From JAXHUA01 sp034189695 (lineage in GTDB: Bacteria; Chloroflexota; Dehalococcoidia; E44-bin15), in NCBI GenBank assembly GCA_034189695.1, contig JAXHUA010000050.1, forward strand, positions 1-13,089: a stretch of DNA of 13,089 bases, in the 5' to 3' direction. How positions within the stretch are numbered: position 1 is the first letter of the stretch; every line of letters begins with the position of its first letter. The position numbers and the translations under genes were made by a program. Of the stretch, positions 4,976 to 12,434 are shown one piece after another. The notes beneath the pieces are model-generated. The model saw only the letters and a list, made by a program, of their open reading frames with translations, was not told the origin of the DNA and made no database searches.

Positions 4976-6718
4976 ATGGTTGTTCCCAACGATTCCATTC
5001 AAGAGAATAGACTCGAGCGCGTGAGGCACTCAGCGTCGCACGTTATGGCCGAGGCGGTGCAATCGATGTTCCCCGATGCGAAGTTCGGCATCGGACCGTC
5101 CATCGAGGATGGCTTCTACTATGACTTCGACCTGCCGCGCTCCCTCACCCCCGAGGACCTCCCTCAACTGGAGGCCGTCATGAGGAAGATCATCGAGGCG
5201 GACCTCCCCTTCATCGAGGAGCAGGTCGACAAGGAGGAGGCGAGGCGTATCTTCGCCGACCAGCCGTACAAGCTGGAGCTGATCGACGACATCGACGAAG
5301 ACAGGCTCGGAGTCTACCGCCAGGGGTCGTTCACCGACCTGTGCAGAGGGCCTCACGTCGAGTCCACCGGTGAGATCAGGGCGTTCAAACTGCTCAGCAT
5401 CGCCGGCGCGTACTGGCGCGGCGACGAGAGACGCCCAATGCTCCAGAGAATCTACGGCGTCGCCTTCGACAGCCAGGAGGAGCTGGACAGGCATCTGGAG
5501 ATGATTGCTGAGGCGGCACGGCGAGACCACCGCAGGCTGGGCGTGGACCTCGACCTCTTCAGCTTCCACGAGGAGGCCGGCCCCGGCCTGGCTCACTGGC
5601 ACCCCAAGGGGGCCCTCGTCCGCCGGATCATCGAGGACTTCTGGGTGCAGGAACACCTGAAGCGGGGCTACGACATCGTCAATTCACCCCACATTTCCAA
5701 GATCGACCTGTGGAAGACCAGCGGGCACTGGGAGTTCTACCGGGAGCATCTGTACTCACCGATGGACGTGGAAGGCCAGCAGTATCTGCTCAAACCGATG
5801 AACTGCAATGCCCACATCCTGATGTACAAGAGCCGTCTCAGGAGCTACCGTGAGCTTCCGCTCCGTTGGGCGGAGCTGGGGACGGTCTACCGCTATGAGC
5901 GGTCAGGCGTGCTTCACGGCCTGACACGGGTCAGGGGCTTCACCCAGGACGACGCCCATATCTTCTGCCGTCCCGACCAGCTTGAAGACGAGGTGATGGG
6001 AGTGGTGCAGCTCGCCCTTTTCATGATGCGCACCTTCGGCTTCACCGAGTACGATGTGTTGCTCTCCACGCGGCCGGAGCACTACGCCGGCACCCTGGAG
6101 ATGTGGGACGAGGCAACCGCCACGCTGGAGAGGGCGCTGAAGCGTCTGGGACTGCCCTACCGCGAGGACCCCGGAGAGGGGGTGTTCTACGGCCCCAAGA
6201 TCGATATCGACCTCAAGGACGCTCTGGGGAGGGCGTGGCAGGGGCCGACGACACAGGTCGACTTCAACCTGCCACGGCGCTTCGACGTCACCTATGTCGA
6301 TAGCGATGGGGCGGAGCACCCCGTCGTGCTGGTGCACCGCACCGTCCTGGGCAGCATGGAGCGCTTCTTCGGCTGCCTCATCGAGCACTACGCCGGGGCC
6401 TTCCCCATCTGGCTCGCCCCGGTCCAGGCGATGGTGATTCCCATAGCGGACCGTCACCTCGACTACGCCCTCGGCGTTGACCGGCAGCTCAAGGCCAGCG
6501 GGATACGCTCGCAGGTGGATACCCGTCCCGAGCGCATGAACCAGAAGATCCGCCAGGCGCAGCTTCAGAAGGTGCCGTACATGCTCATCGTGGGCGACAG
6601 GGAAGCCGAGAGCGGGGCGGTCTCGGTGCGACTGCGCAGCGGTGAGGACCTCGGCGACCTCTCGTTGGAGGCGTTCATGAGCGTGGCAACGAAGGCAATC
6701 GAGACTAAAGAACCTTGA
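4976..6718 (+). CDS. thrS: Threonyl-tRNA synthetase without TGS domain
   Basis: This cytoplasmic class II synthetase charges tRNA-Thr and, through its N2 domain, hydrolyses Ser-tRNA-Thr. The editing domain starts almost at the N-terminus, with HSASH (His18, His22) and LCRGPH (Cys123, His127) intact. The catalytic core carries the three zinc ligands Cys277 (MNCNAH), His328 (DDAHIF) and His454 (HRTVLGSMERF). Motif 2 is around YRYERSGVLHGLTRVRGF. An anticodon-binding domain ends the protein. At 580 residues it is about 60 shorter than E. coli ThrRS because the ubiquitin-like TGS domain is absent. The frame upstream is closed at 4919-4921 and has no other start codon, so the loss is not a mis-called start. 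GAAGGG lies four bases before the ATG. The motif MNCNAH replaces the commoner MNCPGH. Confidence 0.97.
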   Translation: MVVPNDSIQENRLERVRHSASHVMAEAVQSMFPDAKFGIGPSIEDGFYYDFDLPRSLTPEDLPQLEAVMRKIIEADLPFIEEQVDKEEARRIFADQPYKLELIDDIDEDRLGVYRQGSFTDLCRGPHVESTGEIRAFKLLSIAGAYWRGDERRPMLQRIYGVAFDSQEELDRHLEMIAEAARRDHRRLGVDLDLFSFHEEAGPGLAHWHPKGALVRRIIEDFWVQEHLKRGYDIVNSPHISKIDLWKTSGHWEFYREHLYSPMDVEGQQYLLKPMNCNAHILMYKSRLRSYRELPLRWAELGTVYRYERSGVLHGLTRVRGFTQDDAHIFCRPDQLEDEVMGVVQLALFMMRTFGFTEYDVLLSTRPEHYAGTLEMWDEATATLERALKRLGLPYREDPGEGVFYGPKIDIDLKDALGRAWQGPTTQVDFNLPRRFDVTYVDSDGAEHPVVLVHRTVLGSMERFFGCLIEHYAGAFPIWLAPVQAMVIPIADRHLDYALGVDRQLKASGIRSQVDTRPERMNQKIRQAQLQKVPYMLIVGDREAESGAVSVRLRSGEDLGDLSLEAFMSVATKAIETKEP

Positions 6719-6743
6719 TTTTTCCGTGTGAACATAGTATAGT
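6715..6743 (+). promoter_or_regulatory. Promoter of the infC-rpmI-rplT operon
   Basis: There is a -35 TTGATT at 6715-6720 that overlaps the thrS stop codon, a 17-bp spacer and a -10 TATAGT at 6738-6743. The start would be near 6750, leaving a leader of about 30 nt that contains the strong infC ribosome binding site. Confidence 0.7.
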
Positions 6744-6763
6744 GCCAGCCCCAAGACACAGTC

Positions 6764-6782
6764 GAGGAGGTGACCAGAAATA
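6764..6782 (+). promoter_or_regulatory. Strong Shine-Dalgarno and AUA start of infC
   Basis: AGGAGGTGA matches the 3' end of 16S rRNA over nine bases and ends its GGAGG core nine bases before ATA at 6780. The only in-frame codons between the stop at 6771-6773 and the conserved IF3 N-terminus are CCA, GAA, ATA and GTT. ATA is therefore the best start, analogous to the AUU of E. coli infC. Confidence 0.7.
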
Positions 6783-7343
6783 GTTAAGGATTACCGTGTC
6801 AACGAGAGAATCCACGCCAGGCAAGTACGCCTCATCAGCGAGACCGGGGAGCAGCTCGGTGTCATGCCAACGGTCAAGGCGCTGGAGCTCGCCAGGGAGC
6901 GGGGGTATGACCTGGTGGAGGTAGCGGCACAGATTGACCCTCCGGTCTGCCGCCTTCTCGACTACGGCAGATTCAAGTACGAGCAGACGAAAAAGGAGCA
7001 CGAGGCACGGAAGAAGCAGAAGTCGGTATTTCTCAGAGAGGTCAGGTTCAGACCCAAGATAGGCAAGCATGACATCGAGTTCAAGATGAGGACGATCAGG
7101 AAGCTCCTTGGTGAGGGAGATAAGGTGAAGGTCTCGGTGCTCTTTCGAGGACGCGAAATCACCCACCCCGAGCTTGGCAGGCAACTCCTCAACGACGTGG
7201 CCAGTGAACTGGAGGAGGTCGCCACGGTCGAGAGGGCCCCGGAGATGGACGCCAGGCGTATGATAATGATCCTCACACCAGCGAAGCCCAAGGTCGAGAA
7301 GAGGTCAGTTGATGCCGAAGTTGAAAACCCACAAAGCAGCTAA
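6780..7343 (+). CDS. infC: Translation initiation factor IF-3
   Basis: IF3 binds the 30S subunit, prevents premature 50S joining and proofreads the start codon and initiator tRNA. From the ATA at 6780 the product is 187 residues. The N-terminal domain opens with the family signature KDYRVNERIHARQVRLI and continues through the VMPTVKALELARERGYDLVEV region and the PPVCRLLDYGRFKYEQ linker. The C-terminal domain has the KIGKHDIEFKMRTIRKLLGEGDKVKV block. The first in-frame ATG, at 6864, would delete the 28 N-terminal residues, so it is rejected. A non-canonical start is the known basis of IF3 autoregulation in E. coli. The last 32 nt overlap rpmI, implying translational coupling. Confidence 0.93.
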   Translation: MVKDYRVNERIHARQVRLISETGEQLGVMPTVKALELARERGYDLVEVAAQIDPPVCRLLDYGRFKYEQTKKEHEARKKQKSVFLREVRFRPKIGKHDIEFKMRTIRKLLGEGDKVKVSVLFRGREITHPELGRQLLNDVASELEEVATVERAPEMDARRMIMILTPAKPKVEKRSVDAEVENPQSS

Positions 7344-7509
7344 ACGTCGCTTCCACATCACCGGGAGCGGCAAGATTATGCGAATGAAAGGCGGCAAGAG
7401 CCATCTGAGGAGGAGAAAGCCGGCACGCGTCAAGAGGCTGTTTGACGAGAAGCTGCCCCTTCACCCCTCGGACAGGGCCCGGATAAAGAGGCTGCTGCCC
7501 TACTCATAG
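7312..7509 (+). CDS. rpmI: Large ribosomal subunit protein L35
   Basis: This 65-residue basic 50S protein has the diagnostic L35 start MPKLKTHKAAKRRFHITGSG and the GGKSHLRRRK segment. I place the start at ATG 7312 and not at the TTG immediately before it. The conserved protein begins MPK, and GAGGT lies six bases upstream of the ATG. The gene starts inside the 3' end of infC (32-nt overlap), so its translation is probably coupled to IF3. The order infC-rpmI-rplT is the widely conserved operon. Confidence 0.96.
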   Translation: MPKLKTHKAAKRRFHITGSGKIMRMKGGKSHLRRRKPARVKRLFDEKLPLHPSDRARIKRLLPYS

Positions 7510-7520
7510 AGGAGGACGAG

Positions 7521-7880
7521 GTGACCAGAGCCAGAAGCGGGGTAACCACCCGTCACCGTCACAAGAAAGTGCTGAAGCTGACCAAGGGGCAGCGCGGAGG
7601 CAGGCATTCACGGTACAAGCTTGCCCACGAAGCGATGATGAAATCGCTCAGCTATGCGTATCGCCACCGCCGCACGCGAAAGCGCGATTTCCGCCGGCTG
7701 TGGATTGTCCGCATCAATGCCGCCACCAGGCAGGAGGGACTGTCATACAGCGCATTCATGAACGGTCTCACCAAGGCAGGCGTTGAGGTCGACCGCAAGA
7801 TGCTGGCCGATATGGCAGTCCACGACCCGAACGCATTCAGCCGGCTGGTGACCATCGCCCGGGGTAATCCCCAGGACTAG
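7521..7880 (+). CDS. rplT: Large ribosomal subunit protein L20
   Basis: This is a 119-residue 50S assembly protein that binds 23S rRNA and, in several bacteria, represses its own operon. It starts at GTG with AGGAGG five bases upstream. The family blocks are present: RHRHKKVLKLTKGQRGGRHS in the basic N-terminal tail, then AYRHRRTRKRDFRRLWIVRI and the globular end with LSYSAFMNGL and LADMAVHDPNAFSRLV. It lies 11 nt after rpmI. No L20-binding pseudoknot could be identified by eye in the leader. Confidence 0.97.
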   Translation: MTRARSGVTTRHRHKKVLKLTKGQRGGRHSRYKLAHEAMMKSLSYAYRHRRTRKRDFRRLWIVRINAATRQEGLSYSAFMNGLTKAGVEVDRKMLADMAVHDPNAFSRLVTIARGNPQD

Positions 7881-7892
7881 ACTACCCTCACT

Positions 7893-7939
7893 CGTACCGC
7901 CCGGGGCCGGGCCAGCCGTGATTGAGTTAACCCGGTACG
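7893..7939 (+). repeat. Inverted repeat after rplT, possible transcript end structure
   Basis: CGTACCG (7893-7899) and CGGTACG (7933-7939) are perfectly complementary and enclose a GC-rich stretch that can form its own GCCCGG/CCGGGC stem. No T run follows. It could stabilise or weakly terminate the ribosomal-protein mRNA before the pheS promoter. Confidence 0.35.
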
Positions 7940-7959
7940 CTCGCTGCGTCTGTGCGTCC

Positions 7960-7989
7960 TTGACCCTCTCACGAGCGCAACCCTATAAT
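7960..7989 (+). promoter_or_regulatory. Promoter of pheST, predicted to give a leaderless mRNA
   Basis: There is a -35 TTGACC at 7960-7965, an 18-bp spacer and a consensus -10 TATAAT at 7984-7989. The -10 box ends only eight bases before the pheS ATG, so transcription should start at or within about two bases of the start codon. Confidence 0.75.
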
Positions 7990-7997
7990 GGCCTGTA

Positions 7998-9041
7998 ATG
8001 CTAGAAGAACTGGAACAGACAAGGTCGAGGGCCCTGGATGAACTGGGCGGCCTCGCCAACTCCAATGACCTCGAAGACTGGAGAGTCCGCTACCTCGGCA
8101 AGAAGGGCGCCCTGACACTCGTTCTCCGCGGTCTGGGGAGGCTCCCGCTGGACGAAAGGAAAGCGGTCGGGGCGTCAGCCAACCAGGTCAAATCGCTCCT
8201 GGAGCAGGGCTACGCCGACAGGAAGGAGGCCCTGAAGCAGGAAGCCTATCAGGAACTCGAGCTCGGCGTCGCTGTCGAGAAGCTCGATGTCACCCTCCCC
8301 GGCCGGCCTGTTTCACTTGGCCGCCTTCACCCCGTCACCCAGACGCTGCGAGAGATCTGCGACATATTCGCCGCTCTCGGGTTCCAGGTGGTCGAAGGGC
8401 CAGAGGTCGAGTGGGACTACTACAACTTCGAGGCGCTCAACATCCCCGCAGACCACCCGGCCCGCGATATGTTCTCCACCTTCTGGATCGACGCCCAGGA
8501 CAGCTCGAAGCCCATGCTGCTGCGCACCCACACCTCCCCGATGCAGATAAGGGTGATGGAGAAGACCAGGCCACCCGTGCGCGTCGTGGTCCCCGGAAAG
8601 GTCTATCGCTACGAGGCCACCGACGCCACCCATGAGTCGATGTTCTACCAGGTCGAGGGGCTGGCCGTCGACGAGAACATCACCCTGGCCGACCTCAAGG
8701 GAACGCTTTTCGCCTTTGCCAAACGTCTGTTCGGCGAGCAGCGCAAGGTGCGCTTCCGCTGCGATTATTTCCCCTTCGTCGAGCCGGGCGTGGACATGGC
8801 CATCGACTGCTTCCTCTGCGAGGGAAAGGGATGCCGGCTCTGCTCCGGTACCGGCTGGATCGAGATACTCGGCGCGGGAATGGTGCACCCCGACGTGCTG
8901 CGCCGCGTCGACTACGACCCGGAGGTCTACACCGGCTTCGCCTTCGGCATGGGTGTGGAGCGAATCCCCATGCTCAGATACGGCATCGACGACATACGCC
9001 TCTTCTACTCCAACGATTTGCGTTTTCTGAGGCAGTTCTAG
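7998..9041 (+). CDS. pheS: Phenylalanyl-tRNA synthetase alpha subunit
   Basis: This is the catalytic subunit of the alpha2-beta2 enzyme that charges tRNA-Phe in the cytoplasm. It has 347 residues. An N-terminal coiled-coil tRNA-contacting arm (about 1-90, with RVRYLGKKGALT) precedes the class II core. Motif 2 lies at YRYEATDATHESMFYQVEG (203-221) and motif 3 at GFAFGMGVERIPMLRYGI (313-330). Residues 271-282 form a CxxC-x4-CxxC knuckle (Cys271, 274, 279, 282) that could bind zinc and is seen in some bacterial PheS proteins. The start at 7998 fits the family N-terminus, but no Shine-Dalgarno precedes it; the -10 box is there instead. pheT follows after eight bases. Confidence 0.97.
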   Translation: MLEELEQTRSRALDELGGLANSNDLEDWRVRYLGKKGALTLVLRGLGRLPLDERKAVGASANQVKSLLEQGYADRKEALKQEAYQELELGVAVEKLDVTLPGRPVSLGRLHPVTQTLREICDIFAALGFQVVEGPEVEWDYYNFEALNIPADHPARDMFSTFWIDAQDSSKPMLLRTHTSPMQIRVMEKTRPPVRVVVPGKVYRYEATDATHESMFYQVEGLAVDENITLADLKGTLFAFAKRLFGEQRKVRFRCDYFPFVEPGVDMAIDCFLCEGKGCRLCSGTGWIEILGAGMVHPDVLRRVDYDPEVYTGFAFGMGVERIPMLRYGIDDIRLFYSNDLRFLRQF

Positions 9042-9049
9042 GACAGGCT

Positions 9050-11443
9050 ATGAAAGCACCTCTCAGCTGGCTCAAGGACTATGTCAAGATCACCCTGCCC
9101 CCCACGGACCTGGCGCACAGGCTGACCATGGCGGGGACGGAGGTGTCCTCAATCGAGACCGTCGGCGGGTGGGAGCACATCGTCGTCGGCCAGGTCGTCG
9201 CCATCGAGCCTCATCCGGGCGCTGACCGGCTCAAGCTGGCCATCGTCGACGTCGGGGGGGAGCGTTTCACCTCGGTGTGCGGGGCGCCGAACGTAGACGT
9301 GGGCCAGAAGGTACCCTTCGCCCACATCGGCGCTCAGTTCCTCGACCCCGACAGCGGCGCGCTTATCAAGCTCAAGAAGACCAGAATCCGCGGCGTCGAG
9401 TCCCAGGGCATGGTATGCTCAGAGCGGGAGCTTGGGATATCGGACAGGCACGAAGGCATCCTGGTGCTGCCGGACGACGCCCCGCTCAATGTGCCTCTCG
9501 ACGAGTACCTTGGCGACGCCATCCTTGACATGGATGTGACGCCCAACCGTCCCGACTGCCTTTCGGTCATCGGCATCGCCTGGGAGGCGGGCGCACTGAC
9601 AGGCCAGGCGGTGAGCGTCCCCGATGTGCGTTACGACGAGGCCGGGGGCCCGGCGGAGCAGGCTGCTTCGGTGGAAATCATCGACCCTGACCTGTGCCCG
9701 CGGTACTGCGCCACGCTGTTGACCAACGTCACCATCGGCCCGTCGCCTCTGTGGATGCAGCAGCGACTGCTCGCCTGCGGCATGCGCCCCATCAGCAACA
9801 TCGTCGACGTCACCAACTACGTCATGCTGGAATACGGGCAGCCGCTCCACGCCTTCGATTTCGACAAGCTGGCGCAGCGCAGGATCATGGTGCGCCGCGC
9901 CCGACCGGGTGAGCGGCTCACCACCATCGACGATATCGACCGTCCGCTGACGCCTGACATGCTGGTGATCTGCGACGGCGAGGGTCCGGTAGCCGTCGCC
10001 GGCATCATGGGAGGCTCGGCAAGCGAGGTGACCGAAGGCACGACGTCCATCCTCCTGGAGTCGGCCAACTTCAACGCCGCGAGCCTGAGGCGCACGTCGG
10101 CCAGGCTGAAGCTTCGCAGCGAAGCCTCGCTCCGCTTCGAGAAGGGTCTCAGCCCTGAGCTTCCCATGCCGGCGGTCCGGCGCGCCACCCAGCTCATGGC
10201 CCGGTTCTCCGGCGCCACAGTGGCCGGGGGCGTCATCGACGCCTACCCGGGCAAGAAGAACTCCGAGCGCGTCTCTCTGACGGCGCGCCGGGTTGAGAAA
10301 GTCCTCGGCATCCCAATCGAGATGGACAGGATCGGGAAGGTCCTGAGCGACCTCGGCTTTGACCCCCAGCCCGCCGGCGCGAACGAGTACTCGGTCGCCG
10401 TTCCCTACTGGCGCACCGACATACGGCTGGCCGACGACCTGGTCGAGGAGGTGGCACGCATCGTTGGCTACGACGAGATACCGACCACCTTGCCGAGCGG
10501 CGCGCTTCCCGAGTACCATCCCGACCCAATGCGTCAACTGAGAGAGCAGGTGTCCGACATCCTCGTCGGCTGCGGCATGCAGGAAGCGATTACATACTCA
10601 CTCACCAGCCTGGAGGCTCTCGGTGGTGCCCTGCCAGGCTCGTCAATCGCACCGCTGAAGGTGGCCAATCGCATCACGGCTGAACAGGAGTACCTTCGCA
10701 CCAGCCTGCGCCCCTGGCTGCTCCAGGCCCTGTCCGCTAACGAGAAGCACGAGGAGGATGGCGTCAGGCTCTTCGAGGTGGCCAAGGTATATCTGCCTCG
10801 AGACGATGACCTGCCCCGGGAGGTCCAGATGCTCGCCGGAGTGCTGTGCGGTCCACGGCTTGACCGCTCGTGGCACGGGGACGCCGGGCAGGTCGATTTC
10901 TTCGACGCCAAAGGCATCGTGGAGACGCTACTGGCACGCCTGGGCGTGGCCGCGGATTTCGAATTGGCGGAGCAGGAAGCCTTCAGCCCCGGCCGGGCCG
11001 CAGCCATCCTGGCCCAGGGCAGCCGCCTCGGCGCCCTCGGCGAGCTACACCCGCGCGTGGCGGAGGCGTTCGAGATATCCTCACAGCCGGTCTGCCTCTT
11101 CGAGATAGACCTGGAGACACTCCTCCCGATGACAACGACCTCCCGGAAGTACCAGCCGGTGGCGAGATACCCCGCCACCATACGCGATATCGCGCTCGTA
11201 GTCGACAGGGAGCTGCCCGCCGCGGCCGTGCAGTCGATCATCGAGGGGTCGCCGCTCGCGGCCCAGGTCACGCTCTTCGATGTCTACACCGGTGACCGGG
11301 TGCCCGCAGGCAGGAAGTCGCTGGCCTTCAGAATCGCCTACCAGTCGCCGGGTCGCACCCTCACCGACGAGCAGGTGAACAAGGAGCAGGAGAAGCTGCT
11401 CAAGAGGCTTCAGCGCGAAGCAGGAGCGACGCTCAGGGCGTGA
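9050..11443 (+). CDS. pheT: Phenylalanyl-tRNA synthetase beta subunit
   Basis: This is the 797-residue partner of PheS, contributing tRNA binding and editing of Tyr-tRNA-Phe. It begins MKAPLSWLKDYV, the standard PheT N-terminus. The frame is open further upstream inside pheS, but the ATG at 9050 has AGGACAGG just before it. Visible in order are the EMAP/tRNA-binding domain (about 40-150, GQVVAIEPHPGADRLKL), the B3/B4 editing region (DMDVTPNRPDCLSV, NIVDVTNYVMLEYGQPLHAFD), the B5 domain, the inactive synthetase-like core (DDLVEEVARIVGYDEIP), and the C-terminal FDX-ACB anticodon-binding domain (RYPATIRDIALVVD to the end). It lies eight bases after pheS in the same operon. A hairpin overlaps its stop codon. 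Confidence 0.97.
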   Translation: MKAPLSWLKDYVKITLPPTDLAHRLTMAGTEVSSIETVGGWEHIVVGQVVAIEPHPGADRLKLAIVDVGGERFTSVCGAPNVDVGQKVPFAHIGAQFLDPDSGALIKLKKTRIRGVESQGMVCSERELGISDRHEGILVLPDDAPLNVPLDEYLGDAILDMDVTPNRPDCLSVIGIAWEAGALTGQAVSVPDVRYDEAGGPAEQAASVEIIDPDLCPRYCATLLTNVTIGPSPLWMQQRLLACGMRPISNIVDVTNYVMLEYGQPLHAFDFDKLAQRRIMVRRARPGERLTTIDDIDRPLTPDMLVICDGEGPVAVAGIMGGSASEVTEGTTSILLESANFNAASLRRTSARLKLRSEASLRFEKGLSPELPMPAVRRATQLMARFSGATVAGGVIDAYPGKKNSERVSLTARRVEKVLGIPIEMDRIGKVLSDLGFDPQPAGANEYSVAVPYWRTDIRLADDLVEEVARIVGYDEIPTTLPSGALPEYHPDPMRQLREQVSDILVGCGMQEAITYSLTSLEALGGALPGSSIAPLKVANRITAEQEYLRTSLRPWLLQALSANEKHEEDGVRLFEVAKVYLPRDDDLPREVQMLAGVLCGPRLDRSWHGDAGQVDFFDAKGIVETLLARLGVAADFELAEQEAFSPGRAAAILAQGSRLGALGELHPRVAEAFEISSQPVCLFEIDLETLLPMTTTSRKYQPVARYPATIRDIALVVDRELPAAAVQSIIEGSPLAAQVTLFDVYTGDRVPAGRKSLAFRIAYQSPGRTLTDEQVNKEQEKLLKRLQREAGATLRA

Positions 11444-11454
11444 CCTCACGCCCT
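11435..11454 (+). terminator. Hairpin across the pheT stop codon, possible terminator
   Basis: AGGGCGTGA and TCACGCCCT are perfectly complementary and separated by two bases, giving in practice an 8-bp stem with a 4-nt loop. It contains the pheT TGA. The following bases (TCATCGTATT) are only weakly T-rich, so intrinsic termination is uncertain. Confidence 0.5.
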
Positions 11455-11536
11455 TCATCGTATTCCCCCACCTTCTATCGAAAACGCCGGAGCATTACCA
11501 CGGCGGCAGCGTGACCGCAGCAGGAGGGACACCGGG

Positions 11537-12337
11537 ATGCCAACGGCCAGGGTCGGCGACATCGATATGTACTACGAAGTCCACGGCGAAGGCCGGCCCC
11601 TGCTCATGATCCCCGGCCTCGGGGCCGACCTGACCAGCTGGGCCTTCCAGGTGCCGGAGTTCTCCAGGAGGTTCAGGGTTATCACATTCGACAACCGGGG
11701 CGCCGGCCGTACCGACGCCCCCGACGAGCCCTATTCCCTGGAGACGATGGCCGACGATGCCGCCGGCCTTCTGGACTGCCTGGGCATCGACAGGGCGCAT
11801 GTGCTGGGCCTCTCCATGGGCGGAATGATCGCCCAGGAGCTGGCCATCAAGCACCCCGCGCGGGTACATGCGCTTGTCCTGGCCACCACAGCGGCCGGGC
11901 CTTACCCGTGGGCTACCCACGTCCTGCGCGCGACACTGAGGCTGGCCGAAGAAGGGGCGAGCCAGGAGGCGCTGACGCAGTTGCGGGTCTCCTGGCTGTT
12001 CACCGACAGGTTCTTCGAGAACCCCGACCTGGTCCAGCTTGCGGTCGATACCATGCTCGCCAATCCTCACCGCCAGCCGGTGTACGCCTATGCCCGCCAG
12101 TTCGCCGCGGCGAGACAGCACGACGCCAGGGAGCGGCTCGGCAGGATAGCAGCCCCCACGCTGGTGCTGGTAGGCCGACAGGACATCCTCCTGCCGGTCC
12201 GTCTTTCGGAGGAGCTGGCCGCCGGCATACCCGGTGCCGAGCTGGTGGTCCTCGAAGGCGGCGGACACGGTTTCCTCGTCGAGGTCGCCGACGACTTCAA
12301 TCGGGCCGTCCTTGAGTTCCTCGACAGGTTCGCGTAG
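11537..12337 (+). CDS. Alpha/beta hydrolase
   Basis: This is a 266-residue soluble hydrolase of the alpha/beta fold (esterase, lactonase or 3-oxoadipate enol-lactonase-like). The substrate cannot be deduced. It has a PGLGADLTSW oxyanion-loop region (about 26-35), the FDNRGAGRTD strand, a nucleophile elbow GLSMGG with Ser93, the acid at Asp216 (VGRQDILLP), and the catalytic His244 (GGGHGFLVE). The canonical HGxG is replaced by PGLG. AGGAGGG lies 9 bases before the ATG. It begins 93 nt after pheT. A paralog follows 97 nt later with an almost identical N-terminal layout, indicating tandem duplication. Confidence 0.93.
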   Translation: MPTARVGDIDMYYEVHGEGRPLLMIPGLGADLTSWAFQVPEFSRRFRVITFDNRGAGRTDAPDEPYSLETMADDAAGLLDCLGIDRAHVLGLSMGGMIAQELAIKHPARVHALVLATTAAGPYPWATHVLRATLRLAEEGASQEALTQLRVSWLFTDRFFENPDLVQLAVDTMLANPHRQPVYAYARQFAAARQHDARERLGRIAAPTLVLVGRQDILLPVRLSEELAAGIPGAELVVLEGGGHGFLVEVADDFNRAVLEFLDRFA

Positions 12338-12376
12338 GACACGCCTGACCGGTTGAGCCCGGACCGTCGCCTACAG

Positions 12377-12396
12377 CACCCGTGCGGGTGTACAAT
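12377..12396 (+). promoter_or_regulatory. Palindrome and -10-like box before the second hydrolase
   Basis: CACCCG-TG-CGGGTG (12377-12390) is a perfect 6-bp inverted repeat directly abutting TACAAT (12391-12396), a good -10 box 38 bases before the start codon. No matching -35 box is evident, so it may need an activator or be coincidental. Confidence 0.35.
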
Positions 12397-12434
12397 AGGC
12401 GTTGCTGGAAGAAGCACGCGCAGGAGGGCTCGAC

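Noticed and set aside
5903..6754. 283-codon minus-strand frame inside thrS
   Set aside because: It is antisense to well-conserved ThrRS motifs and has no recognisable domain.
6864..7343. IF3 starting at the first ATG
   Set aside because: It would remove 28 conserved N-terminal residues and has no Shine-Dalgarno at proper spacing; ATA at 6780 fits both.
8831..9049. Long N-terminal extension of PheT inside pheS
   Set aside because: The extension is an arginine- and histidine-rich shadow translation of pheS. PheT begins with MKAPLSWLKDYV at 9050.
9419..10537. 372-codon minus-strand frame inside pheT
   Set aside because: This is a typical antisense shadow in high-GC coding DNA, with low-complexity composition and no start signal.
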